NCBI RefSeq assembly: GCF_014203125.1
Contig: NZ_JACHIH010000007.1
Location: forward strand, 62,001 to 126,000
Direction: 5' to 3'
From: Rhodopseudomonas rhenobacensis
Lineage (GTDB): Bacteria; Pseudomonadota; Alphaproteobacteria; Rhizobiales; Xanthobacteraceae
Length of the DNA: 64,000 nt
Numbering within the stretch: the first letter of the stretch is position 1; every line of letters starts with the position of its first letter. Positions 55,773-64,000 of this stretch are shown in pieces. The position numbers were made by a program, and so were the translations under genes. The notes below the pieces were generated by a model. That model had not been told where the DNA came from. It was given only the letters and a program-made list of their open reading frames with translations, and did not search any database.

Positions 55773-56939
55773 ATGAGCGTCTCGCAATCGCCCGCCAATT
55801 TTCTCTGGTTCTTGCCGACCCACGGCGACGGCCATTATCTCGGCACCGACGTCGGCGCACGAGAGGTGAACTTCAACTATCTGCGGCAGATCGCGCAGGC
55901 CGCCGATCAGCTCGGCTATTTCGGCGTGCTGCTGCCGACCGGGCGAAGCTGCGAGGACTCCTGGATCACCGCCTCGGCGGTAGCGCCATGGACCGAGCGG
56001 CTGCGCTATCTGGTGGCGGTGCGGCCCGGGTTGCAGTCGCCGAGCGTCGCGGCGCGGATGACCGCGACGCTCGACCGCGTCAGCAATGGGCGGGTGCTGA
56101 TCAACGTTGTCACCGGTGGCGATCCGGTGGAGAACAAGGGCGACGGCGTGTTCCTCGCGCACGACGAGCGCTACGCCGTGACCCGCGAATTCCTCACCGT
56201 CTACAGCGATCTGTTGGCCGGCAAGACGGTGAATTTTCAGGGCCAGCACATTCGCATCGAGGATGGCCGGCTGTTGTTTCCGCCGGTGCAGCTGCCGCGC
56301 CCGCCATTGTATTTCGGCGGCTCGTCGGACGCCGGCATCGACGTCGCCGCCGACACTGTCGACAAATATTTGACCTGGGGCGAGCCGCCGGCGCAGGTCG
56401 CCGAGAAGGTCGCCAAGGTCAAAGCGGTCGCCGAGCCGCGCGGCCGCAAGCTGTCGTTCGGCATCCGGCTGCACGTCATCGTGCGCGAGACCAACGAGGA
56501 GGCGTGGCGGGCGGCGGACGACCTGATCCGCTACGTCACCGACGACACCATCGCGGCGGCGCAAAAGATTTTCGCGCGAATGGATTCAGTGGGGCAGCAG
56601 CGGATGGCGCAGCTGCATGGCGGACGGCGCGACAAGCTCGAGATCAGTCCCAATCTGTGGGCCGGGGTGGGGCTGGTGCGCGGCGGCGCCGGCACCGCGC
56701 TGGTCGGCGATCCGCAGACCGTGGCGGCGCGCATCAAGGAATATCAGGAGGTCGGCGTCGATACGTTCATCCTGTCCGGCTATCCGCATCTCGAGGAAGT
56801 CTATCGCTTCGCCGAACTGGTGTTCCCGCTGCTGTCGTTGCAGCGCCCCAGCAATGTGACGCCGTTGCGCGCCAACACCGGGCAGTTCGGCGAGACCATC
56901 GCTAATGAGCGGCTGCCGTTGAAGCAGGCCCAGCCATGA
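55773..56939 (+). CDS. ssuD: FMNH2-dependent alkanesulfonate monooxygenase
   Basis: 388 residues of the bacterial luciferase-like family. It oxidises alkanesulfonates with O2 and FMNH2 to aldehyde and sulfite. Signatures: [17 protein letters not shown] at the N-terminus, [15 protein letters not shown] with the conserved cysteine about C60, [29 protein letters not shown] and [15 protein letters not shown], all typical of SsuD. Length close to the 381 residues of the E. coli enzyme. Its stop overlaps the permease start by four bases. Confidence 0.94.
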   Translation: MSVSQSPANFLWFLPTHGDGHYLGTDVGAREVNFNYLRQIAQAADQLGYFGVLLPTGRSCEDSWITASAVAPWTERLRYLVAVRPGLQSPSVAARMTATLDRVSNGRVLINVVTGGDPVENKGDGVFLAHDERYAVTREFLTVYSDLLAGKTVNFQGQHIRIEDGRLLFPPVQLPRPPLYFGGSSDAGIDVAADTVDKYLTWGEPPAQVAEKVAKVKAVAEPRGRKLSFGIRLHVIVRETNEEAWRAADDLIRYVTDDTIAAAQKIFARMDSVGQQRMAQLHGGRRDKLEISPNLWAGVGLVRGGAGTALVGDPQTVAARIKEYQEVGVDTFILSGYPHLEEVYRFAELVFPLLSLQRPSNVTPLRANTGQFGETIANERLPLKQAQP

Positions 56940-57748
56940 GCCTGATCGAAAGCCTGCCGCGACTACGCACGCTGCGTCTGCCGCGCGCCGACGGTCTGAT
57001 CCAGTGGATCGTGCCGCTGTTGATTCTGCTGATCTGGCAACTGGCGTGCAGCAGCGGCTTCGTGCCGTCGCGGGTGCTGCCGGCGCCGAGCGATGTGGTG
57101 CTGGCGGGATGGAAGCTGCTGCTGTCCGGCGAACTGGTGCGCAACATCTGGGTCAGCTTCTGGCGCGCCAGCGTCGGATTCGCGATCGGCGGCGGCATCG
57201 GCTTTGCCTTCGGGCTCGCCAACGGGCTGTCGTCGCTGTCGAACAAATTGTCCGACACCACGCTGCAGATGGTGCGCAACGTGCCGCATCTGGCGCTGAT
57301 CCCGCTGGTGATCCTGTGGTTCGGCATCGACGAGCAGGCCAAGCTGTTCCTGGTCGCGCTCGGCGTGTTTTTCCCGATCTATCTCAACACGCTGCACGGC
57401 ATCCGCACCGTCGATCCGCAGCTGATCGAGATGGGTCGGATCTACGGCATGAGCAATGCCGAATTGTTCCGCCGGGTGATCTTCCCCGGCGCGCTGCCAT
57501 CGATCTTCGTCGGGGTGCGGTTTGCGCTCGGCATCATGTGGCTGACGCTGATCGTCGCCGAGACCATCGCGGCGTCGTCGGGGCTCGGCTACATGGCGAT
57601 GCAGGCCCGCGAATTCATGCTGATCGACGTGGTCGTGCTCAGCATCCTGATCTACGCGCTGCTCGGCAAGGTCGCCGACAGCACCGCGCGGTTGCTCGAG
57701 CGGTTGACGCTGTCGTGGCACCCGGCCTTCCAGAACGGTGAGGACTAA
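56936..57748 (+). CDS. ssuC: Aliphatic sulfonate ABC transporter permease
   Basis: 270 residues, six membrane helices, with the EAA loop [28 protein letters not shown] and the segment [16 protein letters not shown] of the SsuC branch. It is between ssuD and ssuB, as in E. coli ssu operons. Confidence 0.92.
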   Translation: MSLIESLPRLRTLRLPRADGLIQWIVPLLILLIWQLACSSGFVPSRVLPAPSDVVLAGWKLLLSGELVRNIWVSFWRASVGFAIGGGIGFAFGLANGLSSLSNKLSDTTLQMVRNVPHLALIPLVILWFGIDEQAKLFLVALGVFFPIYLNTLHGIRTVDPQLIEMGRIYGMSNAELFRRVIFPGALPSIFVGVRFALGIMWLTLIVAETIAASSGLGYMAMQAREFMLIDVVVLSILIYALLGKVADSTARLLERLTLSWHPAFQNGED

Positions 57749-57749
57749 C

Positions 57750-58595
57750 ATGCAGGAGCCACTCCGTTTGCTTCTATCGGACGCGCAGGCGGTCGATTCC
57801 ATCGAATTCGTCGAGGAGGCCCGGCTGGCGCGCTGGAGCAGCGAGGCGGACTCCCGCGGGCTGTCGCTGACGATCCGCGGATTGCGCAAATCGTTCGGCG
57901 ACAACGAGGTGCTGCGTGACATCGATCTGCACATTCCGTCAGGCCAGTTCGTCGCCATCGTCGGCCGCAGCGGCTGCGGCAAGAGCACGTTGTTGCGCCT
58001 GATTGCCGGGCTCGATCAGCCGACCGCAGGCCACATCACATTCGGCGAACAGACCCGTCCGGAAGACATCCGCATCATGTTTCAGGAGCCGCGGCTGTTG
58101 CCCTGGGCGCGGGTGCTGTCGAACGTCGAGGTCGGGCTCGGTAGCCAGCGCAAGTCGGCCGACGCCAAGGCGCGCGCCGAACAGGCGCTGGTCGAGGTCG
58201 GACTGCAGGAGAAGCGTGGGCAATGGCCGGCGGTGCTGTCCGGCGGCCAGAAGCAGCGCGTTGCGCTGGCCCGCGCGCTGGTCAGCCGTCCGCGCCTGTT
58301 GGCCTTCGACGAGCCGCTCGGCGCGCTCGACGCGCTCACGCGAATTTCGATGCAGCGATTGCTGGAGCGGGTCTGGCACGAGCAGAGCTTCACCGCGATC
58401 CTGGTGACCCACGACGTCGCCGAGGCCGTGGCGCTGGCCGACCGCGTGCTGGTGATCGAGGACGGCCGCATCGCCAACGACGTCACCATCGATCTTAAGC
58501 GGCCGCGCGAGCGCGGTTCGGCTGAACTCGCCGGGCTGGAAGGGGCGATCCTGCGTGATCTGCTCCAAGGTGCCGACGGCACGACAGACTTGTGA
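57750..58595 (+). CDS. ssuB: Aliphatic sulfonate ABC transporter ATPase
   Basis: 281 residues. Walker [10 protein letters not shown], signature [15 protein letters not shown], Walker [13 protein letters not shown], switch [13 protein letters not shown]. About 45 N-terminal residues precede the ABC domain. ATG 57750 with GAGGA just upstream (overlapping the ssuC stop) was preferred over GTG 57738. Confidence 0.91.
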   Translation: MQEPLRLLLSDAQAVDSIEFVEEARLARWSSEADSRGLSLTIRGLRKSFGDNEVLRDIDLHIPSGQFVAIVGRSGCGKSTLLRLIAGLDQPTAGHITFGEQTRPEDIRIMFQEPRLLPWARVLSNVEVGLGSQRKSADAKARAEQALVEVGLQEKRGQWPAVLSGGQKQRVALARALVSRPRLLAFDEPLGALDALTRISMQRLLERVWHEQSFTAILVTHDVAEAVALADRVLVIEDGRIANDVTIDLKRPRERGSAELAGLEGAILRDLLQGADGTTDL

Positions 58596-58603
58596 GGCTT
58601 TCC

Positions 58604-59188
58604 ATGACAACGGCCGTCCAGGATACTGCGATCGAACCCAGCGCTTCTCCGGCAAAGTTTCGCGCCGCGATGCGTCATCTGACCGGCGGCGTCTGCGTGA
58701 TCACCGTCGGCCGCGAGCTGGACATTTCCGGCATGACGGTGACGTCGGTAGCATCGCTGGCAATCGACCCGCCGACGCTGATCGTCAGCATCAACCGGCA
58801 GTCGTCGTCCTGGCCTTTGCTACAGCGCTATCGATCGTTCGGCGTCAATATCCTGACCGCCGATCAGGTCGACATCGCCGAACGGTTTTCCGGCGGCAAC
58901 GGATTGCAGGGCATCGACCGGTTTTCCGGGGCGGAATGGGTGAGCGGCGTCTCCGGCGCGCCGCTGCTGGTCGGGGGGTTGGCTGCTATCGACTGCAAGG
59001 TCGATGAAATCGTCGAACGCCACTCTCACGCCGTCGTCATCGGCCGTGTCCTGAATCTGCAGCAATCGGCGTGCAAAGCCGGACTTGCGTATTGGCAAGG
59101 ACGTTACGTCGCCATCGACCGGGACGAAGATGCAGTCAGATTGGCGGAGGTCAGCCTGCCGACCGCCCGGGCGCTGTGGGAAATATGA
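58604..59188 (+). CDS. Flavin reductase (FMN reductase-type)
   Basis: 194 residues of the flavin reductase-like, FMN-binding family (FRAAMRHLTGGVCVITVGRE, SVASLAIDPPTLIVSINRQSSSWPLL, FGVNILTADQ). It provides FMNH2 to SsuD. It replaces the unrelated SsuE of E. coli, as in many alphaproteobacteria. It starts eight bases after ssuB and closes the operon. Confidence 0.88.
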   Translation: MTTAVQDTAIEPSASPAKFRAAMRHLTGGVCVITVGRELDISGMTVTSVASLAIDPPTLIVSINRQSSSWPLLQRYRSFGVNILTADQVDIAERFSGGNGLQGIDRFSGAEWVSGVSGAPLLVGGLAAIDCKVDEIVERHSHAVVIGRVLNLQQSACKAGLAYWQGRYVAIDRDEDAVRLAEVSLPTARALWEI

Positions 59189-60273
59189 CAGGCCCGGCCG
59201 CTATTTCGAAAGCACTGTCTTCGCATCGACCACCGGCAACTAAGCCATTTGCTCTCCGATCCAGCCAAAATATTCTTGGCGTTGGTCCCACTATGACAGG
59301 TTCAAATCGTAGATCTGCGGTGATCGTCTTTCCGCTTAGAGGTAGGCTCGAGATGTGTCTTCAATACTCTGAGCTTGCCATCATCAGCTTTCCTCTTTGC
59401 ACCAAGAAGTGAGTACCGTTCGACTTCCGCAAGAGCGACAATGGTCTTCCCCCGGCACAGGTTGATGAGTGGAGGAGAGGATATTAACTACGAAAATGTG
59501 CTCTCCAATTTATGCCATTTTGATATCAACGCACCTCGTCTGCAGGTGAACGACTCGTCTTGTAGGTCAAAAAAAGCGCGGCCAAAAATGGAAGAAAAGG
59601 ATAAGAGAGGCTGACCATTGGCGAGCGGCCGGGAGGGTCAACGTCCGCCGTGCCGCTTTCGCTCGTGCCGAGAATGGGAATCTGCGCAAATTGCCGATGG
59701 CTGTCCTCATTCTCGAGTGGACCTCATGATGAACGCACATTGGCGCAGGTATCGAAACGGTTGTCGACTTCGGGCATTGTTTCAGCCCACGCCCGGAACG
59801 CCTGCAGCAGATTGATTGGTTCATCCAGACCCTCGCGGCGCATCAGAACATGAAGACGGCGATAGCTAAGCCGGCGGCGGAAGGCGGCCAACTCGCGCAG
59901 CCGGACCCGGCATGCCGCCTCGTCCGGCCGCCTTCTCCGGTAGCGCATCGACGTGCGATTCACGCGCGGTGCCGTACACGCCCGCCGCTCGCTCACCTCG
60001 AAAGGCGAATCGTAGACGAGCGACGGCCTCTCGCCTCTCGGCGGGCGTCACCATTTTTTTCGCGGCAACGTCCTTGAGCACGGCGTTGTCGAGCATCGCT
60101 CGGCTAAAAGCTTCTTCAGCTTGGCATTCTCGTCCTCCAGCGTCTTCAATCGTGTGGCGTCTCCGATGATCTGCTCTTCCGTGCCGACTTGGCATCATGG
60201 GTGCATCTCTTCCGAGGTGATGGACTCTACCCATTCTTGGAATTGGCGGGGCTCAGGTCAGCATCAATAATAC
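59189..60273. other. Gene-poor region after the ssu operon, with a transposase relic
   Basis: No intact gene is supported. 59189-59720 shows nothing recognisable and has lower G+C. 59724-60235 holds the degenerate IS3-family relic listed separately. Short open frames on both strands lack ribosome sites. Confidence 0.5.
59724..60235 (-). mobile_element. Degenerate IS3-family transposase relic
   Basis: One minus-strand phase gives AEEAFSRAMLDNAVLKDVAAKKMVTPAERREAVARL, the junction between the two transposase frames of IS3-group elements (pattern DAMLDNAALKDLLAKK...REAV). Another phase gives RLRELAAFRRRLSYRRLHVLMRREGL, the HTH-like part before the DDE domain. The phases do not join and the DDE catalytic domain is absent, so it is a truncated, frameshifted remnant. 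No terminal repeats found. Confidence 0.65.
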
Positions 60274-60672
60274 TCACTCCCGATTCTCGTCCTCGTCGTC
60301 AGCCGGTGGCGGCGTGCGCCAACGCTTTCGGAGCCGGCGCATGACTTCACGTGCCTCGGACAGCCGGTAGCCGCGGCCGTGCAGATCCAGCAATGCGACC
60401 GCCAAAATCCGGCCGCTGGCCTCGTCGAAATCTTTCTGTTCCGCCGTGCAGACGGCTTTCAGCAGCGCCATTGCGATGACCGCGGCTTCCGGCCGTCTCA
60501 GTTGATCGTTCTGAAGCCGCCAGCCCGCGACGCGCAGCCTGGATTTGGCTTTCCTCGGCGTATCCAAGGAGATGGCAGCATCCGGCGTAGCAATTCGACT
60601 CTGCGGCCGGTTGTCCGACCGATAGAGACCGGTGCGCGACAGCTCGTTTAAACGTGCGATTTCTGTGCTCAT
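60274..60672 (-). CDS. Hypothetical protein
   Basis: 132 residues from the ATG at 60672 (MSTEIARLNELSRTGLYRSD). Basic, with a helical C-terminal half (AVIAMALLKAVCTAEQKDFDEASGRILAVALLDL, GYRLSEAREVMRRLRKRW) and an acidic tail. No family recognised. It lies downstream of the replication-like gene on the same strand and may be part of the same mobile replicon. No good ribosome site, so the start is uncertain. Confidence 0.45.
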   Translation of the reverse strand: MSTEIARLNELSRTGLYRSDNRPQSRIATPDAAISLDTPRKAKSRLRVAGWRLQNDQLRRPEAAVIAMALLKAVCTAEQKDFDEASGRILAVALLDLHGRGYRLSEAREVMRRLRKRWRTPPPADDEDENRE

Positions 60673-60960
60673 GCCGCCGTTATCCAGCGACGTCCTGCAA
60701 GCTGCAAGTAGCCAATGCAGCATCGTGACGAACGATACCTTGGACGGCGGACCGAACGATATCCCGGGCGGTCGACACCATGGCGGCGCTGGTGACGGCA
60801 TGGCTCGTCAGGATGGTCGACAGCGCTTGGAGTGGAGAACACCCGCCGGGTCTGATCTGCTGAATCCTGACGAGGCCGACGGCGTCCGTCGGTTGCAGGT
60901 AGACGTTTGGCCGTTAAGCCGGCACCGCAGCCCGCAGCGAGCATGCACCTGCCGTCGGGT

Positions 60961-63066
60961 TCAGGCGTACCCGGTCCTGGTAGCGATTGAGTCTAGCCCA
61001 GCGTTCGGACGACAGCGTGCTATCAGGCAGGCCGGTGTCGGAACGCGTCCGTTTTCCGTTGGCGACAGCCGGACGGTCTGACGACGGTACCGTGATTGGC
61101 CGTTTGACGGACAGGAAGTTTTGATCAAGGTGCTGGATGCAGGTCTGACTATATATCTTCCGACAGCTTGGTGGAATTCGATACCCAAATGATGGCAGGC
61201 CTTCTCAAACGTGTTGTACGCGTAGGATTTTTTGAACGCTTTCGAATCGATCATCGCTTTGATGAAGGCCGGCTTCCGGATGCAGCCGGTGGCCTTCATC
61301 GCCTCCTTGACCGCGATAACGTACTTTTGGAATAGCACGTCCGAGTTCTGCTCCCGCGAGCGCCGTCCGGCCTCTTGCTGCCGCTCTTCGGCCGTCGGCA
61401 TCGTGAATCTGGTGTCGCGATCGCGGCCGCGGCGGCCGGTGCGCTCCTTGTGCTTGTCGGCGGCGCAGTAGCGGGCGGCGAACGTCGTCCGGCGGTCAAG
61501 GATTCGATCGAGCTCGTCGCTGGCCCCGAGCTCGGCCTCGAGTGCCGGTCGGACGAGGCTGTCGAAATATCCGGCCAGGCGCTGCTGCGTCGAGCCGGCG
61601 GCGACGAACTCGGGGCGGGAGATCGCAAGCTCTCGATAGACGGTCGGCATCAATTCCGCGCCGACGCGATTCCATATCTCATTTGACGGCGTCGATCCGA
61701 TTTGGCTGCGAACTATGTGAGCGCGCCGCGCCATGTCGGCCTCGTCGACGTGCAGATCCAAGGCATCCATCAAACAAGGGCGGGCGTCGACCGTTCCGTC
61801 GGCGGCCGGTTTGCGGCGGCCGAGGCGGTGGCGGTTGACACCGTTGGCGATGACGCAGGTGAAAAACGGAGACGTCGCGCCTTTTGTTTTGTAGACGTTG
61901 TGCTGGGCCGGATCGGCGCCGAGATCGATGAGTTTGCCGACGAGCGCACGCTGGATGCGGTGGTAAAAATCGATCGGTGCCTTTCGGCAGCGCTTGTCAC
62001 CGACCCAGCGCAGATTGCCGTCAGCGTCGGCCTCCTGGCGTCGGACGTCGTTCCAGACGGTTTGCTCGAGAATCCAGATCAGATGAGGGCGAACGAATTG
62101 GCCGTGGTCCATGCGTCCGGTGATGAAATTCGGCATCGCCCAGGATTCGAATTTTTCCCGCAGCGCCGTCATCAGATCCTCGACGCTCGTCCAGTTGGAA
62201 TCGAGCTCGACGATGATCGCGCCGAGGCGTTTCATGTCCAGCACGTGATACGGAGCGGTGAGCATCAACGCCTTGCTGTCGCCGCCTCCGACAAACGTCT
62301 TTTCGTTGCCGACCCGGAGCCGGTCCTTGCGCGGCAGGATCTGCGGCCAGAACGCGAGCATAGGGTCTAGATGCGACCGCAACACGCCATCGCCGAGGAA
62401 TTCGCCGAACGCATCATACCCGCCGCCGGCGATCCGGCCGCCGGGATAGTAGAATCCGTGGCGGTATAAGTCTGCGACCTGCTGCTTCACGGTCCGCGCG
62501 CGCTCGGCGGCCTTTTTCGCCTGCCCGAACTTCTCGGCGGCGACGAATTCCTCGTCTGCTGTCAACGTTACAGCGATCTGTTTCGCCGCCGCAGCGGCTC
62601 GTTTCGCGAGTTTTTTTGCTCGGGCTTCGAGTCGAGCTTCGTGCTCGGTGCGGGCGCGCTCCTGACTCGCGGTCATAAAAGCCACCAATCCAGCATGCGC
62701 CGGGTCGGCGGCGTGGGACGTGTATTTCCATGCCTCGTCGTGCGCGAGGCGCGCCGGAGCGACGTAAGCCTGCTCGACGACGACAGTGCCGTCCGCCAGC
62801 TGCTCATACTCTCGTCGCTGCACGAATGCGACGACGCCATTCGGGCTGCCGATGTCGCGGTCGATCTGCGGCGGCGTCGCAGGCCGCGCTCCGTGCGCGT
62901 CCAGCGCGGCGGCCAAGGCGGCCATTGCCCCGCCGGCTTCACGCAATTTCTCGTCGCTCGCGCGGTCGCTGGCCAACGCGTCCAGACACCTGTCGCGATG
63001 CCACTCGGTCTGTGCGGCCCGGGTCTCGGCAACGTAGCGGATGCGTGGTTTGTATGTTCGGGCCAT
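60961..63066 (-). CDS. Large replication-protein-like gene (possible plasmid Rep/primase)
   Basis: 701 residues if started at ATG 63066 (MARTYKPRIRYVAETRAAQTEW); a TTG at 63123 would add 19. A central part reads AIIVELDSNWTSVEDLMTAL, then PNFITGRMDHGQFVRPHLIWILEQTVW, an arrangement of acidic residues, P-N and a following histidine reminiscent of archaeo-eukaryotic-type primases and plasmid replicases. An alanine/lysine-rich coiled-coil region (ARLEARAKKLAKRAAAAAKQ) precedes it. The last 50 residues look unlike the rest and may be read-through past an original end. Directly upstream are repeated near-palindromes of iteron type. The replication role is inferred from this pattern and context. 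Confidence 0.5.
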   Translation of the reverse strand: MARTYKPRIRYVAETRAAQTEWHRDRCLDALASDRASDEKLREAGGAMAALAAALDAHGARPATPPQIDRDIGSPNGVVAFVQRREYEQLADGTVVVEQAYVAPARLAHDEAWKYTSHAADPAHAGLVAFMTASQERARTEHEARLEARAKKLAKRAAAAAKQIAVTLTADEEFVAAEKFGQAKKAAERARTVKQQVADLYRHGFYYPGGRIAGGGYDAFGEFLGDGVLRSHLDPMLAFWPQILPRKDRLRVGNEKTFVGGGDSKALMLTAPYHVLDMKRLGAIIVELDSNWTSVEDLMTALREKFESWAMPNFITGRMDHGQFVRPHLIWILEQTVWNDVRRQEADADGNLRWVGDKRCRKAPIDFYHRIQRALVGKLIDLGADPAQHNVYKTKGATSPFFTCVIANGVNRHRLGRRKPAADGTVDARPCLMDALDLHVDEADMARRAHIVRSQIGSTPSNEIWNRVGAELMPTVYRELAISRPEFVAAGSTQQRLAGYFDSLVRPALEAELGASDELDRILDRRTTFAARYCAADKHKERTGRRGRDRDTRFTMPTAEERQQEAGRRSREQNSDVLFQKYVIAVKEAMKATGCIRKPAFIKAMIDSKAFKKSYAYNTFEKACHHLGIEFHQAVGRYIVRPASSTLIKTSCPSNGQSRYRRQTVRLSPTENGRVPTPACLIARCRPNAGLDSIATRTGYA

Positions 63067-63149
63067 GCGATCTCGGGCGAGGGTGAGCGCGCGAGTATCT
63101 GCCGCGGTACGCACGACAGGCAAGCGCGGCGCCGAAGATTCGACGGAGC

Positions 63150-63435
63150 AATCCTCCGAGAGTCGAAATGATTTCGATGAGCCGAGATTGGCAACTTTGA
63201 CGACGTGAGTATCGCTGTCGGAATGCGATAAAATCCTTCGACTCTCGAAAGAAATTCCTTCGATTCTCGAAGGATTTTCTCGTCAAGTTCTTCGTTTAAC
63301 TGCCATTTCCTGGAACGACTTTTCAGATGTCGAGATGGCGACGCCTAGATAGACACGGAACGAATCCTTCGAGAGTCGAAGGATTCGTTCCGTGGGTAAT
63401 CCCAATAATCCTTCGAGAGTCGAATTGATTTCAAT
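63150..63435. repeat. Iteron-like cluster of near-palindromic repeats
   Basis: At least five copies of an AATCCTTCGA-(3)-TCGAA core: 63150-63178, 63232-63249, 63254-63276, 63362-63386 and 63407-63435. The first and last extend alike for 29 bases (AATCCTYCGAGAGTCGAA then TGATTTCRAT; 26 of 29 identical by eye). The two at 63232 and 63254 have the centre in reverse orientation (GACTCTC or GATTCTC). They lie between a ribbon-helix-helix gene and the rep-like gene, the usual site of a plasmid origin or of an operator array for autoregulation. Confidence 0.65.
63354..63394. repeat. Perfect 19-base inverted repeat
   Basis: CACGGAACGAATCCTTCGA (63354-63372) and TCGAAGGATTCGTTCCGTG (63376-63394) are exact inverse copies separated by GAG. 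It contains one copy of the iteron-like core. It can act as a strong hairpin or as a dimer binding site. Confidence 0.75.
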
Positions 63436-63481
63436 CACGTGAAATGACCCACTGTAACATTCCGTGATCATCCGACGGCCT

Positions 63482-63880
63482 TCACCGTCGCTTCGGCGCC
63501 GGCGGCAGTTTTGCGAAATCCTCGAGCGTAAATCGCGCGCCGGCCGACCTCGCCGCGAACGTCTGAAACGGCGTCCGGCTCGCCGCCATCTGTTTCACCG
63601 GGTGGTCCTCCGGATACTCGATCCTGCGCCCGATCGCGTCCAAAATGTCGTATCCCCAGGTGTTATTAATCGTCGCGATCATTAATCGCTCGATGAACGC
63701 CGTCCGAACCTCGCCGTTGAGGCGGGCGACTTTGTTGAGTTCCGCCGTCAGATCCGGATGAATCCTGAACGCGATGCGGTCCGTCCGCAGATCGCCGGGA
63801 TCAACGCGCGGACGCCCGGGCCCGCCCTCCGACGGCTTCTTCGCGGGTTTCTTCTTCGTCGTTTTCGAATCCTTCACCAT
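63482..63880 (-). CDS. Ribbon-helix-helix-type DNA-binding protein
   Basis: 132 residues starting MVKDSKTTKKKPAKKP at ATG 63880. A basic, disordered N-terminus is followed by DRIAFRIHPDLTAELNKVARLNGEVRTAFIERLMI, a strand-helix-helix unit like CopG/ParG/MetJ repressors (about residues 35-70). The C-terminus has no recognised domain. It lies next to the repeat cluster, so it may control copy number, partition or rep expression. A longer open frame to 63949 overlaps the divergent partial gene and is less likely. Confidence 0.6.
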   Translation of the reverse strand: MVKDSKTTKKKPAKKPSEGGPGRPRVDPGDLRTDRIAFRIHPDLTAELNKVARLNGEVRTAFIERLMIATINNTWGYDILDAIGRRIEYPEDHPVKQMAASRTPFQTFAARSAGARFTLEDFAKLPPAPKRR

Positions 63881-63930
63881 TTCCCAATCGACTCCTTGAA
63901 ACAGAAATCGTGTTGCCTCTAAAGTCACGC

Positions 63931-64000
63931 ATGGACAACGAAAACTCATTCGTGCCGATCGGCGTCGTACTTCAGCGGCTGCTGATTCTCATCGCGGAAG
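63931..64000 (+). CDS. Start of an unidentified gene running off the window
   Basis: From ATG 63931 the frame is open to the window end (MDNENSFVPIGVVLQRLLIL...). It is divergent from the ribbon-helix-helix gene. Too short for any family call. Confidence 0.35.
   Translation, partial: MDNENSFVPIGVVLQRLLILIAE

Noticed and set aside
59281-59330. Possible tRNA T-loop (GGTTCAAATC)
   Set aside because: No matching acceptor stem or anticodon arm around it.
63150-63435. CRISPR array
   Set aside because: Repeat spacing is irregular, repeats are near-palindromic and in both orientations, and no cas genes are present.

Overview
The window looks like an alphaproteobacterium close to Rhodopseudomonas/Bradyrhizobium. 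The evidence is high G+C coding sequence, hairpin-rich dispersed repeats of the type common in that group, and nitrogenase-like genes resembling the methylthio-alkane reductase (Mar) genes known from purple non-sulfur bacteria. Taxonomy is inferred from gene content only. Almost every recognisable operon concerns acquiring or rearranging sulfur from organic compounds.

Left part (1-16.5 kb): a choline-sulfatase cut by the window edge with a divergent LysR regulator; a four-domain rhodanese and an FAD 2-hydroxyacid dehydrogenase; and a sulfoacetate cassette (ADP-forming CoA ligase of two subunits, acylating sulfoacetaldehyde dehydrogenase, and Xsc) that would turn sulfoacetate into acetyl phosphate and sulfite. 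A stand-alone sulfonate-binding protein, a TauABC transporter and an AhpD-like protein follow.

Middle accessory part (16.5-27 kb): gene fragments, a 98-residue protein that is 40% methionine, an amino-acid ABC transporter without its ATPase, a second LysR regulator, a DcaP-type porin, a TonB-receptor relic and a broken threonine aldolase.

Core (27-53 kb): three different nitrogenase-like modules. Module A (minus strand) is metY followed by D-like and K-like subunits. Module B (plus strand) is nifX-like-marB-marH-marD-marK, the Mar system. Module C (minus strand) is an unusual radical SAM protein followed by H-, E/D-like and N/K-like proteins with a reduced cysteine set. Between and beside them lie a non-heme iron oxygenase with its own ABC transporter, cystathionine beta-synthase and a cystathionine gamma-family enzyme, a second (frameshifted) metY, an AhpD-like protein and an amino-acid permease. 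The logic suggested is: C-S bond reduction yields a thiol such as methanethiol; MetY joins it to O-acetylhomoserine to make methionine; and the transsulfuration enzymes move the sulfur to cysteine. Module C has no function I can assign and is the best candidate for an undescribed system.

Right part (53-59.2 kb): an Ssu operon (two SsuA-like binding proteins, SsuD, SsuC, SsuB, flavin reductase) divergent from module C, for oxidative desulfonation. The last 5 kb is different: an IS3-family relic, a hypothetical gene, a large replication-protein-like gene, near-palindromic iteron-like repeats and a ribbon-helix-helix protein gene. This resembles a plasmid replication region, so the sulfur island may sit on, or next to, a plasmid-derived segment.

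No rRNA, tRNA, CRISPR array or riboswitch was recognised.
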